Shown: piece by piece, positions 12,232-21,010 of the stretch
Numbering within the stretch: the stretch's first letter is position 1
Layout of the letters: the number at the start of each line of letters is the position of its first letter
From: Streptomyces liliifuscus
GTDB taxonomy: Bacteria; Actinomycetota; Actinomycetes; Streptomycetales; Streptomycetaceae
Assembly (NCBI RefSeq): GCF_016598615.1
Contig: NZ_CP066831.1
Coordinates: 2,170,001-2,234,000, forward strand
Direction: 5' to 3'
Length of the DNA: 64,000 nucleotides
Notes under the pieces: model-generated
What the model was told of the DNA's origin: nothing
Seen by the model: only the letters and a program-made list of their open reading frames with translations
The model's database searches: none
Made by a program: the position numbers and the translations under genes

Positions 12232-12260
12232 AAGCTAAAGACAATCATTGTTGTCGTCAA
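12232..12260 (-). promoter_or_regulatory. Promoter of the SDR operon with MarR-type operator in its spacer
   Basis: On the minus strand a -35 TTGACG (12260-12255) and a -10 TAGCTT (12237-12232) are separated by exactly 17 bp. The spacer holds the perfect 5-1-5 palindrome ACAATGATTGT (12251-12241). A second weaker inverted element, CAATAGTTG (12258-12266), overlaps the -35 side. The position suits repression by the MarR gene 150 bp away. Confidence 0.6.
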
Positions 12261-12402
12261 TAGTTGTTGCCGACTCGTCTGTGCGGCATGCTGTGGGGAA
12301 CACATACGCACCGCCCCCGCGGGGGCCCGGCCCAGGGAGCCCGCCATCGCCGGCCAGCAGCACGCCACGCCCCCCGACGCCATCGACTCGCAGGAGCCGT
12401 GG

Positions 12403-12831
12403 ATGCGCGGGCTGCACTCGGACACCGGCTATCTCCTGTACCGGCTGGGACTGCGGTCGGGGCAGCTGTTCAACACGTTCCTCCAGGAGTCGGGGCTGCG
12501 GCTGCGCCACTACGCGCTGCTGCGGTTCCTGGCCACCTCCGAGGGCGCCCTCCAGCGGGAGCTGAGCTCGCGGCTCGGCTACGACCCGAGCGCGATCGTC
12601 GGTCTCGTCGACGACCTGGAGAAGCTCGGCTTCGCCGCGCGCCGACCCTCCCCCGACGACCGCCGCAGCCGCATCGTGGTGCTCACCGAGAACGGGCGCG
12701 CCTTTCTGCGCGACACCGACGAGGCGGGTCTGCGGGTGACGAACGACCTGCTCCAGCCCCTCGACCCCGCCGAGCGGGACACCCTGCACACGCTGCTGCA
12801 GCGGGTCGCCGAAGCGGAGCTCGACACATGA
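12403..12831 (+). CDS. MarR-family transcriptional regulator
   Basis: Winged-helix dimeric regulator of 142 aa, normal for MarR. The core runs through RHYALLRFLATSEGALQREL, then the recognition helix (GYDPSAIVGLVDDLEKLG), then the wing RRPSPDDRRSRIVVLTENG. ATG 12403 follows AGGAG with a 6-nt spacer. The gene is divergent from the SDR operon, whose promoter contains a MarR-type palindrome, so this protein is probably its ligand-responsive repressor (inference). The MarR gene itself has a roughly 150-nt leader after the operator. Confidence 0.92.
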   Translation: MRGLHSDTGYLLYRLGLRSGQLFNTFLQESGLRLRHYALLRFLATSEGALQRELSSRLGYDPSAIVGLVDDLEKLGFAARRPSPDDRRSRIVVLTENGRAFLRDTDEAGLRVTNDLLQPLDPAERDTLHTLLQRVAEAELDT

Positions 12832-12861
12832 CCGGCCTCGACGCATGACCGGTTCCGGCCG

Positions 12862-13611
12862 ATGACCGCGGCGTCCGCCCCCGACCGCCTCCTGGCCGTG
12901 CTCGCCGCCTTCGACCACGAGCATCCGGCGCTCTCCCTCACGGACATCAGCCGCCGGGCCGGGCTCTCCCTCACCACCGCCCACCGCCTGGTGGGAGCGC
13001 TCAGCGACTGGGGCGCCCTGGAGCGCGACGCGTCCGGGATCTACCACGTGGGCCTGCGCCTGTGGGAGATCGCGGCGCTCTCCCCACGCGGTCTCGCGCT
13101 GCGGCAGATCGCGCTGCCGTATCTGGAGGACCTGTACGAAGCCACGCACGAGAACGTGCAGTTGGCGGTCCGGGACGGCTCCGAGGTCGTCTACATAGAG
13201 TGGATCTCAGGCCGTTCGGCGGTGGGCGTCAAGATCCAGGTGGGCGCCCGCTGGCCACTGCACGCGACCGGCGTGGGCCTCGCGCTGCTCGCGCACTGCG
13301 AGTCAGCCTTCCAGGAGACGTACTGCGGCGGGCCGCTCGCCGGATTCACCCCGCACACCATCACGGACGGGGCCACCCTGCGCCGCGTACTCGCCGAAGT
13401 CCGGCGCGCGGGCGTGGCGGTGAGCACCCGTCAGATCACCGACGACGCACTCTCGGTGGCCGCGCCGGTCCGCACGGCGGACGGCTCGGTGGCCGCGGCC
13501 GTCTCGGTCGTGGTGCCCGAACGCGACGCGCAGACACCGGCGTTGATCCCGGCGGTACGGCTCGCCGCGCTCGGCATCTCCCGGGCGCTGGGGTGGCAGC
13601 CGGAACGGTAG
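12862..13611 (+). CDS. IclR-family transcriptional regulator
   Basis: Regulator of 249 aa with the IclR architecture. The N-terminal winged helix (RLLAVLAAFDHEHPALSLTD, then SLTTAHRLVGALSDWGALE) is followed by an effector domain (NVQLAVRDGSEVVYIEW, HATGVGLALLAH, AAAVSVVVPE). It lies 30 bp after the MarR gene on the same strand and may share its transcript. IclR proteins usually control aromatic or small-acid catabolism, which fits the adjacent acyl-CoA operon. The ribosome site before ATG 12862 is poor, so translation may depend on the upstream gene. Confidence 0.9.
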   Translation: MTAASAPDRLLAVLAAFDHEHPALSLTDISRRAGLSLTTAHRLVGALSDWGALERDASGIYHVGLRLWEIAALSPRGLALRQIALPYLEDLYEATHENVQLAVRDGSEVVYIEWISGRSAVGVKIQVGARWPLHATGVGLALLAHCESAFQETYCGGPLAGFTPHTITDGATLRRVLAEVRRAGVAVSTRQITDDALSVAAPVRTADGSVAAAVSVVVPERDAQTPALIPAVRLAALGISRALGWQPER

Positions 13612-13645
13612 TGACACGGCGGGCGTGTCTCGTCGTCCCGGGAAC

Positions 13646-13881
13646 GTGCGCCCCGTCGGGTAGGCGGGCCCTGTCTGGGAGGGCGGGCCCGTCGCAGGGC
13701 GGGCCCGTCCGGGAAGCCGAGCCCCGTCCGGGAAGCCGAGCCCCCGTGCGGAAAGGCGGGCCGCGTCCGGAAAGGCGAGCCCCGTCCGGGATGGCGGGCC
13801 CCGTCCAGGGCGGCGAGCCCTGTCCGGGGTGACGGGCGTCGTCCAGGGGTGACCGGGCGTCGTCCGGGATGGCGGGCCCCG
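13646..13881. repeat. Degenerate tandem repeat, about 12 units of about 19 bp
   Basis: Roughly twelve units matching GAGCCCCGTCCGGGAAGGC, with length variants of 16-21 bp, fill most of the 347-bp gap between the IclR gene and the histidine kinase. Units alternate between GAGCCC and GGGCCC starts and between GGAAGCC, GGAAGGC and GGATGGC ends. There is no unique spacer, so it is not a CRISPR array. The mix of lengths makes a conserved protein in any frame unlikely. Confidence 0.85.
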
Positions 13882-13958
13882 GAAATCCCTCTCACCGGTG
13901 AGGACGTGGCCCGGTGGTCACCCGATACTGGGACGGCCCTTGCCCCGAGGAGCCGCGT

Positions 13959-15185
13959 ATGTCCGTGTCCGCCCAGTCCTGGATCACACCCGCCGTCGCA
14001 CGCCTGCGCGCGGCCAACCCGTACGTCGTCGACACCGCGCTCGCCGCGCTGGTGCTGTTCGCCGCGTCGCTGCAGTGGATGTTCCCCGACGACGGCGACG
14101 ACCGCCTCACCTGGCAGGGGTTCCTGCTGGGCGCCGGTACGGCGGTGCCGCTGGTGTGGCGGCGGCGGTCGCCGTTCCTGGCGGCCTGCGGTGTCTCGGT
14201 GTTCACGCCCGCCATGGCGGTCTACCACGCGCCGCCGCCCGACGTGATGTACGGCGGCCTGGTCGTGCTCTACACGTTGGCCGCGATCGCCCTGCCCTGG
14301 CAGCGGCGCTTCATGCTGGTGGGATGGCTGGCCGGGGTGTCACTGACCATGATGCACAAGGAGGGCGCCCAACCCTTCGAGTACGCCTTCCAGTTGCTGA
14401 GCTGCGTCAGCGCGTACGGGTTCGGGATGCTGTCCCGTCTCCAGCGGGCGTACACCGCGGCTCTGGAGGACCGGGCCCGTCGGCTGGAGCGGGAGCGTGC
14501 CGCCGACACCGCGCGGGCGGTCGCGCGGGAACGGGCCAGGATCGCCCGGGACATGCACGACATCCTGGCCCACGCGGTGAGCCTCATGGTGGTCCAGGCG
14601 GAGGCCGGGCCCGTGGTGGTGCGCAGCGATCCAGAGCGCGCGGAGACTGCGTTCGACGCCATCGCCGCCGCCGGGCGCGACGCGATGAACCAGTTGCGGC
14701 GGATCCTCGGCGTGCTCAAGGACGAGCCGGTGAACGGTACGTCCGCCCGGCTGCCGCAGCCAGGCGTGGCGGCCCTGACCGACCTGGTCCGGCAGGTCGC
14801 GGGGTCCACCGGTCTGCGCGTCGAGCTCCACGCCACCGGCGAGCCGCGTCCGCTGCACCCGGACACCGAGGTCGCCGCGTACCGCGTGGTCCAGGAGGCC
14901 CTGACCAACACCGTGAAGCACGCGTACGCTTCCCTCGCGCGGGTCGAACTCGACTGGACGGAGGACGAGTTGACGCTCACGGTGACGGACGACGGGCGAG
15001 GCCCCGCGGACCACGGCGGAAGCGTGCGCGGGAGTGGGGACGGGGCCGGCCACGGCCTGATCGGGATCCGCGAGCGGGCCGCCGCCTGTGGGGGCACGGC
15101 CCGTACGGGACCCGGCCCCGACGGCGGCTTCCGGGTCGCCGTACGCCTTCCCGTGGCCGCCGACCGGCAGGCGGCCCTGGGGTGA
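13959..15185 (+). CDS. Sensor histidine kinase, NarL/DesK group (HisKA_3)
   Basis: Membrane sensor kinase of 408 aa, partner of the next gene. The N-terminal 150 residues hold about five hydrophobic segments with short loops. A coiled-coil linker rich in Arg/Glu (RARRLERERAADTARAVARE) leads to the HisKA_3 motif RIARDMHDILAHAVS with phospho-acceptor H200. The ATP-binding domain has VQEALTNTVKHA (N box) and DDGRG with GHGLIGIRERAAACGG (G boxes). ATG 13959 follows GAGGAG with a 6-nt spacer; an in-frame GTG at 13914 would add 15 residues with a weaker site. The signal sensed is unknown. Confidence 0.92.
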   Translation: MSVSAQSWITPAVARLRAANPYVVDTALAALVLFAASLQWMFPDDGDDRLTWQGFLLGAGTAVPLVWRRRSPFLAACGVSVFTPAMAVYHAPPPDVMYGGLVVLYTLAAIALPWQRRFMLVGWLAGVSLTMMHKEGAQPFEYAFQLLSCVSAYGFGMLSRLQRAYTAALEDRARRLERERAADTARAVARERARIARDMHDILAHAVSLMVVQAEAGPVVVRSDPERAETAFDAIAAAGRDAMNQLRRILGVLKDEPVNGTSARLPQPGVAALTDLVRQVAGSTGLRVELHATGEPRPLHPDTEVAAYRVVQEALTNTVKHAYASLARVELDWTEDELTLTVTDDGRGPADHGGSVRGSGDGAGHGLIGIRERAAACGGTARTGPGPDGGFRVAVRLPVAADRQAALG

Positions 15186-15853
15186 GCATCCGTGTGGTGG
15201 TCGCCGACGACCAGGAGCTGGTCCGCAGCGGATTCAGCATGATCCTCGAAGCACAGCCCGACATCGAGGTGGTCGCGGAGGCCGGGGACGGCGTCGAAGC
15301 GGTGGCGGCGGTGCAACGGCACACGCCCGACGTGCTGCTGCTCGACATCCGCATGCCCCGGATGGACGGCCTGGAGGCGGCCCGGCTGGTCTGCGCGCAG
15401 TCCGGGTGCCGGGTGGTCATGCTGACGACGTTCGACCTCGACGAGTACGTGTACGAGGCGCTGTACGCGGGCGCCAGCGGCTTCCTGCTCAAGGACGTGC
15501 GCCGGGACGACCTGGTGCACGCGGTGCGCGTGGTCGCGGCCGGCGACTCGCTGCTCGCGCCGTCGGTGACGCGGCGGCTGGTCGCCGACATCATCCAGCG
15601 ACGGCGGGCCGAGGCGTCGGCTCCGCCTCCCTCGTCGGTACGGCTCGATGTGCTGACGGCTCGCGAGGAGGAGACCCTGCGGCTGCTGGCCCGTGGGCTC
15701 TCCAACGCGGAGATCGCGACGACGTTGTTCGTCAGCGAGCACACGGTGAAAACTCACGTCAGCAATGTCCTTGGCAAGCTGGGTTTGCGGGACCGGGTCC
15801 AAGCGGTCATCCGGGCGTACGAGTCGGGGTTGGTGACCCCAGGGTCGAACTGA
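15182..15853 (+). CDS. Response regulator, NarL/FixJ (LuxR-type HTH)
   Basis: Two-component response regulator of 223 aa. The receiver domain has the acidic pair in VVADDQELVRSG, the phospho-acceptor D55 in LLLDIRMPRMDG, the conserved Thr in MLTTFDLDEY and the Lys in FLLKDVRRDDL. The LuxR-type HTH lies near residues 160-215 (LTAREEETLRLLARGLSNAE, then EHTVKTHVSNVLGKLGLRDR). GTG 15182 overlaps the kinase stop by 4 nt (GTGA), so the pair is translationally coupled. The MMPL gene follows after a palindromic repeat and may be a target (inference). Confidence 0.95.
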   Translation: MSIRVVVADDQELVRSGFSMILEAQPDIEVVAEAGDGVEAVAAVQRHTPDVLLLDIRMPRMDGLEAARLVCAQSGCRVVMLTTFDLDEYVYEALYAGASGFLLKDVRRDDLVHAVRVVAAGDSLLAPSVTRRLVADIIQRRRAEASAPPPSSVRLDVLTAREEETLRLLARGLSNAEIATTLFVSEHTVKTHVSNVLGKLGLRDRVQAVIRAYESGLVTPGSN

Positions 15854-15874
15854 CCGTTCGGGTGGTTCGTCGGG

Positions 15875-15992
15875 TGCGGGCCCGGTGGGGGCTGATCGCG
15901 CAGTTCCCCGCGCCCCTAAAGGGGCTGGGGCGCTGGCCCCCTGCTTTTAAGGGGCGCGGGGAACTGCGCGACAAGCCCCCACCGGGCCCGCA
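15875..15992. repeat. Large palindromic intergenic repeat, copy 1
   Basis: Inverted repeat with arms of about 45 bp. The left arm reads through GCGGGCCCGGTGGGGG and GCGCAGTTCCCCGCGCCCCT; the right arm is the complement, AGGGGCGCGGGGAACTGCGC then CCCCCACCGGGCCCGC. The centre contains a smaller hairpin (GGGGCTGGGGCGCTGGCCCC). It sits between two same-strand genes and could act as a strong terminator or attenuator. The same core recurs at 32776, 37628, 41038, 45081 and 51221. Confidence 0.85.
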
Positions 15993-16141
15993 GACGCATC
16001 CCCCGTACGGCGGAGCCAACCCACCCACTCACCCACGCGAGGGATCCACGGAAACCCCTCCCACCGGCGATCCGGCGCACGCGGCGGCCACGCGAGTCTG
16101 GGGACGACCCCGAGACCCGCCAACCCGCCGGGAGGCACCCC

Positions 16142-18247
16142 GTGCTCGCCACCATCGCCAGGGCATCAACTCGCCGCCCCCTGACCGTGATCGGCCTCTG
16201 GCTGCTCTTCCTGCTGCTCGGCTTCGGGCTCGGGACGGGCGTGTTCGGACGGCTCAGCGACTCCGTGCCGGACGTACCGGGCACCGAGTCGGACCGGGCC
16301 GCCGTGCACCTCGACGGCATCGACCCCGTCGGCGAGTCGATCACCGCGGTGGTCGGCGGCACAGCGGTGTCCGACCCGGGGCTGCGCGCCCAGGTCGAGG
16401 CCGCCGTCGCCGACCTGCGCGACGCCGCCGGCATCGCGGCCGTGCCCGACCCGTACGACACGCCAGGTCTCCTCGCGGAGGACGGGCAGGCCCTCGTTAT
16501 CCCGGTGACGCTGAAGGGCGGCCTCGACGACGAGGCGGAGGAGAAGGTCCTGGACACGGCCAGTGACCGCATCCATGAGATCAAGGCACCCGAAGTCCAC
16601 GTCAGCGGGGGCCCGTTGCTCGGGCAGCAGCTCGGCGAGCGGGCCCAGGAGGACGTGGCCCGGGCGGAGATCATCTCGCTGCCGGTGGTTCTCGTCCTGC
16701 TGCTCGTCATCTTCGGCGGGCTGCGCGCCGCCGGACTGCCCCTGCTGGTCGCGGTCAGCGGCATCGCGGGCGCGTTCCTGGCGCTGTTCGGCTTCAGTCA
16801 GTTCACCGACATCTCCGTGTACGCGATCCAGGTGACGACCATGCTCGGCCTCGGACTGGCCGTGGACTACGCGCTGTTGATGGTGGTCCGCTTCCGCGAA
16901 GAACGCCGTACGACCGACGACGTGGTGGAGGCCGTGCACCGCACGGTGGCCCGCGCCGGACGCACGGTCCTCTTCTCCGGCCTGACCGTGGCCGTCAGCC
17001 TCACCGGTCTGCTGGTGTTCCCCAGCACGTTCCTGCGCAGCATGGGCCTCGCCGTGGCCGCCGTGGTGGTCGTCGACATGCTGGCCGCGCTCACCCTGCT
17101 GCCGGCGCTGCTGGCCCGCTTCGGCGGAAAGATCGCCCCGGCACGCACCAAGCCCGCCGGTGAGGAGGGCCGTGTCTTCGCCCGCCTGGCCCGGTTCGCC
17201 ACGGGCCGACCGGTAGTCGTGACAGCGGCCTCCGCCATCGCCCTGCTCGTCCTGGCCCTGCCCGTCACAGGCATGAAGATCAATATCGGGGACGCCCAGC
17301 AGTTGCCTTCGAGCACGGAGGCACGCCAGTTGGACGACACGGTGGAGGCGCATTTCCCGCCGGGCACCGGAGTCTCGCCGGTGACCGTGGTCCTGAAGCC
17401 GGGCACCGACCCCGCGACGGCCGACCGGATCCGGGCGCTCTCGCCGGGCGCCGAGTCCCGTGACCTGCCGGGCGGCACGACGGTCCTGAACCTGCGACCG
17501 GGCGGCAGCGCCGACGGCAAGGAGGCGACCGAACTGGTCCAGCGCGTACGGGACATACGGGGTGACGAGCCCGTCGAGGTCACCGGTGTCGCGGCCCGTC
17601 TCGTCGACTTCCGCGCGATGCTCGGCGACCGCGCGCCCTGGGCCGCCGTCACCGTCCTGGGCGGTATCTTCCTCCTGCTCTTCGCCTTCACCGGCTCGGT
17701 GCTGATCCCGCTGCGCACCATCGTCACCACGCTGCTCAGCCTGGGTGCCGCGCTCGGTGTGGTGGTGTGGGTGTTCCAGGACGGGCATCTGGCCTCTGTG
17801 CTTGGCTCCCAGGAACTCGGCGCGCTGAGCCTGACCGCACCTCCGCTGATCATCGCGATCGCCTTCGGACTCGCCATGGACTACGAGCTGTTCATCCTCG
17901 CCCGGATGCGCGAGACCTGGCTGCGCACGGGCGACGAACGAGAGGCGGTCATCACCGGTCTGCGCCGCTCGGGACGCGTCGTGAGCTGTGCCGCGCTGCT
18001 GCTCGCCGTAGTCTTCGGCGCCTTCATGACGGGCGGCTTCGCACCCATCCTGCAGATCGGCCTCGGCCTGACCCTCGCGGTACTCATCGACGCGACCCTC
18101 GTACGCATGCTCCTCGTCCCGGCGACCATGGCGCTGCTCGGCCGACGCGCCTGGTGGGCACCCCAGCGGCTGCGACGGGCCCACGACCGTTTCGGGCTGC
18201 ACGAGGAGGCACAGCCGACCGAGCCCGAACTCACCAAGCAGCACTGA
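16142..18247 (+). CDS. MMPL/RND-type transporter
   Basis: Inner-membrane exporter of 701 aa, matching the actinobacterial MMPL family (often 700-750 for the short type). It has the expected layout: one helix at the N terminus (PLTVIGLWLLFLLLGFGLGT), an extracytoplasmic domain, a block of helices containing GLGLAVDYALLMVVRFREE, a second extracytoplasmic domain, and a second block with AFGLAMDYELFILARMRE. The two DY motifs match the proton-relay positions of the family. GTG 16142 follows GGGAGG at 7 nt. Substrates of this class range from lipids to drugs; none can be assigned. It follows a two-component system. Confidence 0.93.
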   Translation: MLATIARASTRRPLTVIGLWLLFLLLGFGLGTGVFGRLSDSVPDVPGTESDRAAVHLDGIDPVGESITAVVGGTAVSDPGLRAQVEAAVADLRDAAGIAAVPDPYDTPGLLAEDGQALVIPVTLKGGLDDEAEEKVLDTASDRIHEIKAPEVHVSGGPLLGQQLGERAQEDVARAEIISLPVVLVLLLVIFGGLRAAGLPLLVAVSGIAGAFLALFGFSQFTDISVYAIQVTTMLGLGLAVDYALLMVVRFREERRTTDDVVEAVHRTVARAGRTVLFSGLTVAVSLTGLLVFPSTFLRSMGLAVAAVVVVDMLAALTLLPALLARFGGKIAPARTKPAGEEGRVFARLARFATGRPVVVTAASAIALLVLALPVTGMKINIGDAQQLPSSTEARQLDDTVEAHFPPGTGVSPVTVVLKPGTDPATADRIRALSPGAESRDLPGGTTVLNLRPGGSADGKEATELVQRVRDIRGDEPVEVTGVAARLVDFRAMLGDRAPWAAVTVLGGIFLLLFAFTGSVLIPLRTIVTTLLSLGAALGVVVWVFQDGHLASVLGSQELGALSLTAPPLIIAIAFGLAMDYELFILARMRETWLRTGDEREAVITGLRRSGRVVSCAALLLAVVFGAFMTGGFAPILQIGLGLTLAVLIDATLVRMLLVPATMALLGRRAWWAPQRLRRAHDRFGLHEEAQPTEPELTKQH

Positions 18248-18290
18248 AGCCGCGGTACAGCCCTCAACTCACCGCGTGTCATTGAGCGTT

Positions 18291-18316
18291 GGCCCCGGCC
18301 CCTCCGGACCGGGGCC
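18291..18316. terminator. Hairpin terminator between MMPL and NTF2-like genes
   Basis: GGCCCCGG and CCGGGGCC form an 8-bp GC stem around a 10-nt loop between two convergent genes. It could serve both strands. No T-run follows, as is usual in Streptomyces. Confidence 0.6.
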
Positions 18317-18384
18317 TTCGTCGTACCCGCAGACGCGGCCAGGTCCTGAGGCCGCCCGGCGGTCGGTGCCGGGCGCGGTCCCCG

Positions 18385-18801
18385 TCAGAACGGCGGAATC
18401 TGCTCGGGTACGAGTCCGGCCTGGCGGAGAAGGCCGTAGAGGTCGGTCTCGCCCCAGAACTCGACGATCCGCCCTTCTCGGAGCCGGTAGGACTTGACTC
18501 CCGTCATGGTCAGATCCCGGCCGCTGCGGTCGTGGGTGTACGTCAGGGTGAAGGCCACGGTGACCCGGTCGCCGGCGGCGAAGAGGTCGTCCATCTGCAC
18601 ACGGCAGTCGGACAGCCCCGGAGTCAGCACCGATCCCTCGGGATGGTGCCGGCCCCTGACGTGCAGGCCCGCACCGTGAACGAGGACGTCCTCGGCGACG
18701 AGCTCTTCGAACTCGGCGACCTCCTTCGTCTCGAAGACCCGAAGGTAGCGGCGGACGACCTCGGCGTTGCGCTCGCTGATGGCTTCGGCCGAGTCGGGCA
18801 T
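18385..18801 (-). CDS. SnoaL-like / NTF2-fold protein
   Basis: Small cone-fold protein of 138 aa. The start helix (NAEVVRRYLRVFETKEVAEF) is followed by VLVHGAGLHVRG, then DLFAAGDRVTVAFTLTYTHD and the closing strand REGRIVEFWGETDLYGLLRQ. This is the pattern of SnoaL-type polyketide cyclases and ester cyclases, though most such stand-alone genes have unknown roles. It starts 16 bp after the membrane-anchored gene on the same strand and is probably co-transcribed with it. No catalytic assignment is made. Confidence 0.82.
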   Translation of the reverse strand: MPDSAEAISERNAEVVRRYLRVFETKEVAEFEELVAEDVLVHGAGLHVRGRHHPEGSVLTPGLSDCRVQMDDLFAAGDRVTVAFTLTYTHDRSGRDLTMTGVKSYRLREGRIVEFWGETDLYGLLRQAGLVPEQIPPF

Positions 18802-18817
18802 ACAAGGACCGTACCCA

Positions 18818-19504
18818 TCAGCCGATCGGGCCGTAACAGCCCTCCGGTTTCAGCCTCTTGGCGGTGACGGAGGACTTGGCCGCCCGGAACTCGTAGCAGA
18901 CCTTGCCCTGTTGTCCGGTGCCTCCGTACAGCCATACAAGGCGGGTCAGTCGACCACCCTCGGTCTCGGTGTCCTCGACGGTGATGCCCGGGGTCTGCCA
19001 CACCTGCGCGGTACTCGCGGCCGCGACCCCTCCCCGGGCCACCGCCGACCGCAGTTCCACGACCACGTCGTCGGCGACCGCCGCCGGATCCCGGCGTGTC
19101 GTCTTCAGGGTGTAACCACACCCCTCCTCGACCACTTCCCGCACGGCGGCAGCAGGCGGGACGATCTTGAAGCGGTAGCAGTCACTGGCAGAGATGCCGC
19201 CGACGTACCAGCCGTTCACCTGCCCGGTGAACTGGGCGGTCACCGTGACGTCACGACCCTGCCGCCGCACCTCGCCACCGCGTACGGCCCTGGCGATCTC
19301 CGTGCCGAGGAGCGTGCCGTCCTCGGCCGCCCCGGACAACTCGGCCTCGGCCCGCTCGGCGCCCGCCTCGACCTGGTCGTGCGCCTTGTCCACGTCGCGC
19401 TGGAAGTCCACGTAGGTCCCCACCCCCACCAGGGCGGCAAGGGCGACACCGAGCAGCAGCACACCCAGGCACCCGTTGATCAGACATCCCCCGCGTCTCG
19501 CCAT
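18818..19504 (-). CDS. Membrane-anchored hypothetical protein
   Basis: Unrecognised protein of 228 aa. Residues about 9-27 form one N-terminal membrane helix (GCLGVLLLGVALAALVGVGT), preceded by MARRGG. The rest should lie outside the membrane. An Ala/Glu-rich amphipathic stretch (HDQVEAGAERAEAELSGAAE) is followed by a beta-rich domain with four Cys (SDCYRF, EEGCGY, GKVCYE, PEGCYG) that could form two disulfides. I chose ATG 19504 because GGGGAG lies about 9 nt upstream and the start then precedes the helix directly; a longer form reaching 19627 is possible. It heads a two-gene unit with the NTF2-like gene. Confidence 0.7.
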   Translation of the reverse strand: MARRGGCLINGCLGVLLLGVALAALVGVGTYVDFQRDVDKAHDQVEAGAERAEAELSGAAEDGTLLGTEIARAVRGGEVRRQGRDVTVTAQFTGQVNGWYVGGISASDCYRFKIVPPAAAVREVVEEGCGYTLKTTRRDPAAVADDVVVELRSAVARGGVAAASTAQVWQTPGITVEDTETEGGRLTRLVWLYGGTGQQGKVCYEFRAAKSSVTAKRLKPEGCYGPIG

Positions 19505-19735
19505 GCCCGCACACTCCCCGGGCCCCCGCCCCCGGGCACGTCCCTTCTCCGACACGTGACCGAACAGGACCCGGACCGTGGCCCCCGTGGAAGCCCCGGC
19601 GGTCTCAGCGACCACCACCGCTCTCACGGACTCCTCACGGCAATCTCAGCCAGGACCCGTCCGATTCAAAGGCTCACCCCATCCAAGAGGCGCACGATGC
19701 AGGCGCACCAGTGGTCACAGCAGGAGGGCACCCCC

Positions 19736-21004
19736 GTGGGCGTCTCGCACATGTCGAACGGGCCGGAGCAGCCGAAAGGACCGGAGAAGCCGGACAGGTC
19801 AGACCAGCCGGAGCAGCCGGGCAAGTGGTCCCGGCGCGGTGTGCTCGCCGTCCTCGGGGCCGTACCGGCGGCCGTACTGACGGGATGCACCGCCTCGGCG
19901 AACGCCTCCGGCGGGAGCACTCCGAAGGCGGCCGAGGCCACCGCCGCCCCCACCCTCACCGTCACGCCCGCCGACGGCACCAAGAACGCCGCCTTCACCA
20001 GCCCCGTCCGGGTCGCCGCCTCGACCGGCACTCTCTCCCGCGTCAAGGTGACGAGCGACTACGGCTCGCCCCTCCCCGGCACCTTCAACGACGCCCGCAC
20101 GAAGTGGACCTCCACCCGCAACCCGTACTCCGGCACGGCGTACACGGTCACGGCCCAGGCACAGGGCGGCGCGGCGGAGACCGTGGCCTTCACCACCGAA
20201 GCCCCCGCCGACACGTTCGTCGGCCACTTCACGCCGGAGGCGGGCTCGACCTCCGGCGTCGGCATGCCTGTCTCGATCAACTTCACGCACGCCGTGACGG
20301 ACCGTGCCGCCGTCGAGAAGGCGATCACCGTGACCGCGGACCCGCAGGTGGCGGTAGTGGGCCACTGGTTCGGCGACACCCGGCTCGACTTCCGGCCCGA
20401 GGAGTACTGGGCGGCGGGCACGGAGATCACGCTCGGCCTGCGGCTGAAGGACGTCGAAGGCGCGGACGGCGTCTACGGCACCCAGTCCAAGGACGTCACC
20501 TTCCACATCGGCCGCGAGCAGATAAGTACGGTCGATCTGGCGAAGCAGACGATGACGGTACGGCGGGACGGGCGGACCCTCGCCACCTATCCCGTGTCCG
20601 GCGGGGATGCCGAGCACGCCACCTGGGCCGGAATCATGGTGATCAGCGAGCGGTTCGAGGAGACGCGGATGGAGTCCTCCACCGTCGGGCTCGGCGACGA
20701 GTACGACATCGACGACGTGCCGCACGCGCAGCGCCTCACCACGTCGGGCACGTTCATCCACGGCAACTACTGGGCGTCGCCGTCGATCTTCGGCAGCAGC
20801 AACACCAGCCACGGGTGCGTCGGGCTGCGGGACGCCAAGGGCGCGGACGACACATCCACGCCGGGCTACGCGTTCTACGAGAGTTCCATGCTCGGAGACG
20901 TGGTCGTGGTCGAGAACTCGGGCGAGGACACGGTCGATCCGGCCAACGGCCTCAACGGCTGGAACCTGTCGTGGACGGACTGGCGGGCGGGAAGCGCTCT
21001 CTGA
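19736..21004 (+). CDS. L,D-transpeptidase lipoprotein (YkuD domain, Ig-like N-terminal domains)
   Basis: Cell-wall enzyme forming 3-3 peptidoglycan cross-links outside the membrane. It is 422 aa long. A lipoprotein signal ends at the lipobox LTGC (Cys51), preceded by WSRRGVLAVLGA, which may be Tat-compatible. Two Ig-like domains follow, as in mycobacterial LdtMt2, then the YkuD domain (STVDLAKQTMTV to about residue 385). The catalytic Cys361 lies in SHGCVGLRD with an upstream His in FIHGNYW. GTG 19736 has AGGAGGG at 7 nt; an in-frame ATG at 19697 is a weaker alternative. The first 30 residues are rich in Pro/Lys/Glu. Confidence 0.9.
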   Translation: MGVSHMSNGPEQPKGPEKPDRSDQPEQPGKWSRRGVLAVLGAVPAAVLTGCTASANASGGSTPKAAEATAAPTLTVTPADGTKNAAFTSPVRVAASTGTLSRVKVTSDYGSPLPGTFNDARTKWTSTRNPYSGTAYTVTAQAQGGAAETVAFTTEAPADTFVGHFTPEAGSTSGVGMPVSINFTHAVTDRAAVEKAITVTADPQVAVVGHWFGDTRLDFRPEEYWAAGTEITLGLRLKDVEGADGVYGTQSKDVTFHIGREQISTVDLAKQTMTVRRDGRTLATYPVSGGDAEHATWAGIMVISERFEETRMESSTVGLGDEYDIDDVPHAQRLTTSGTFIHGNYWASPSIFGSSNTSHGCVGLRDAKGADDTSTPGYAFYESSMLGDVVVVENSGEDTVDPANGLNGWNLSWTDWRAGSAL

Positions 21005-21010
21005 CGCCAC

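Noticed and set aside
12248..12848. Plus-strand ORFs in other frames across the MarR gene
   Set aside because: Shadow frames of the MarR gene, rich in Arg/Pro, with no motif.
13646..13881. CRISPR array
   Set aside because: Units are directly abutting with no unique spacers, the repeats are degenerate and no cas gene is nearby.
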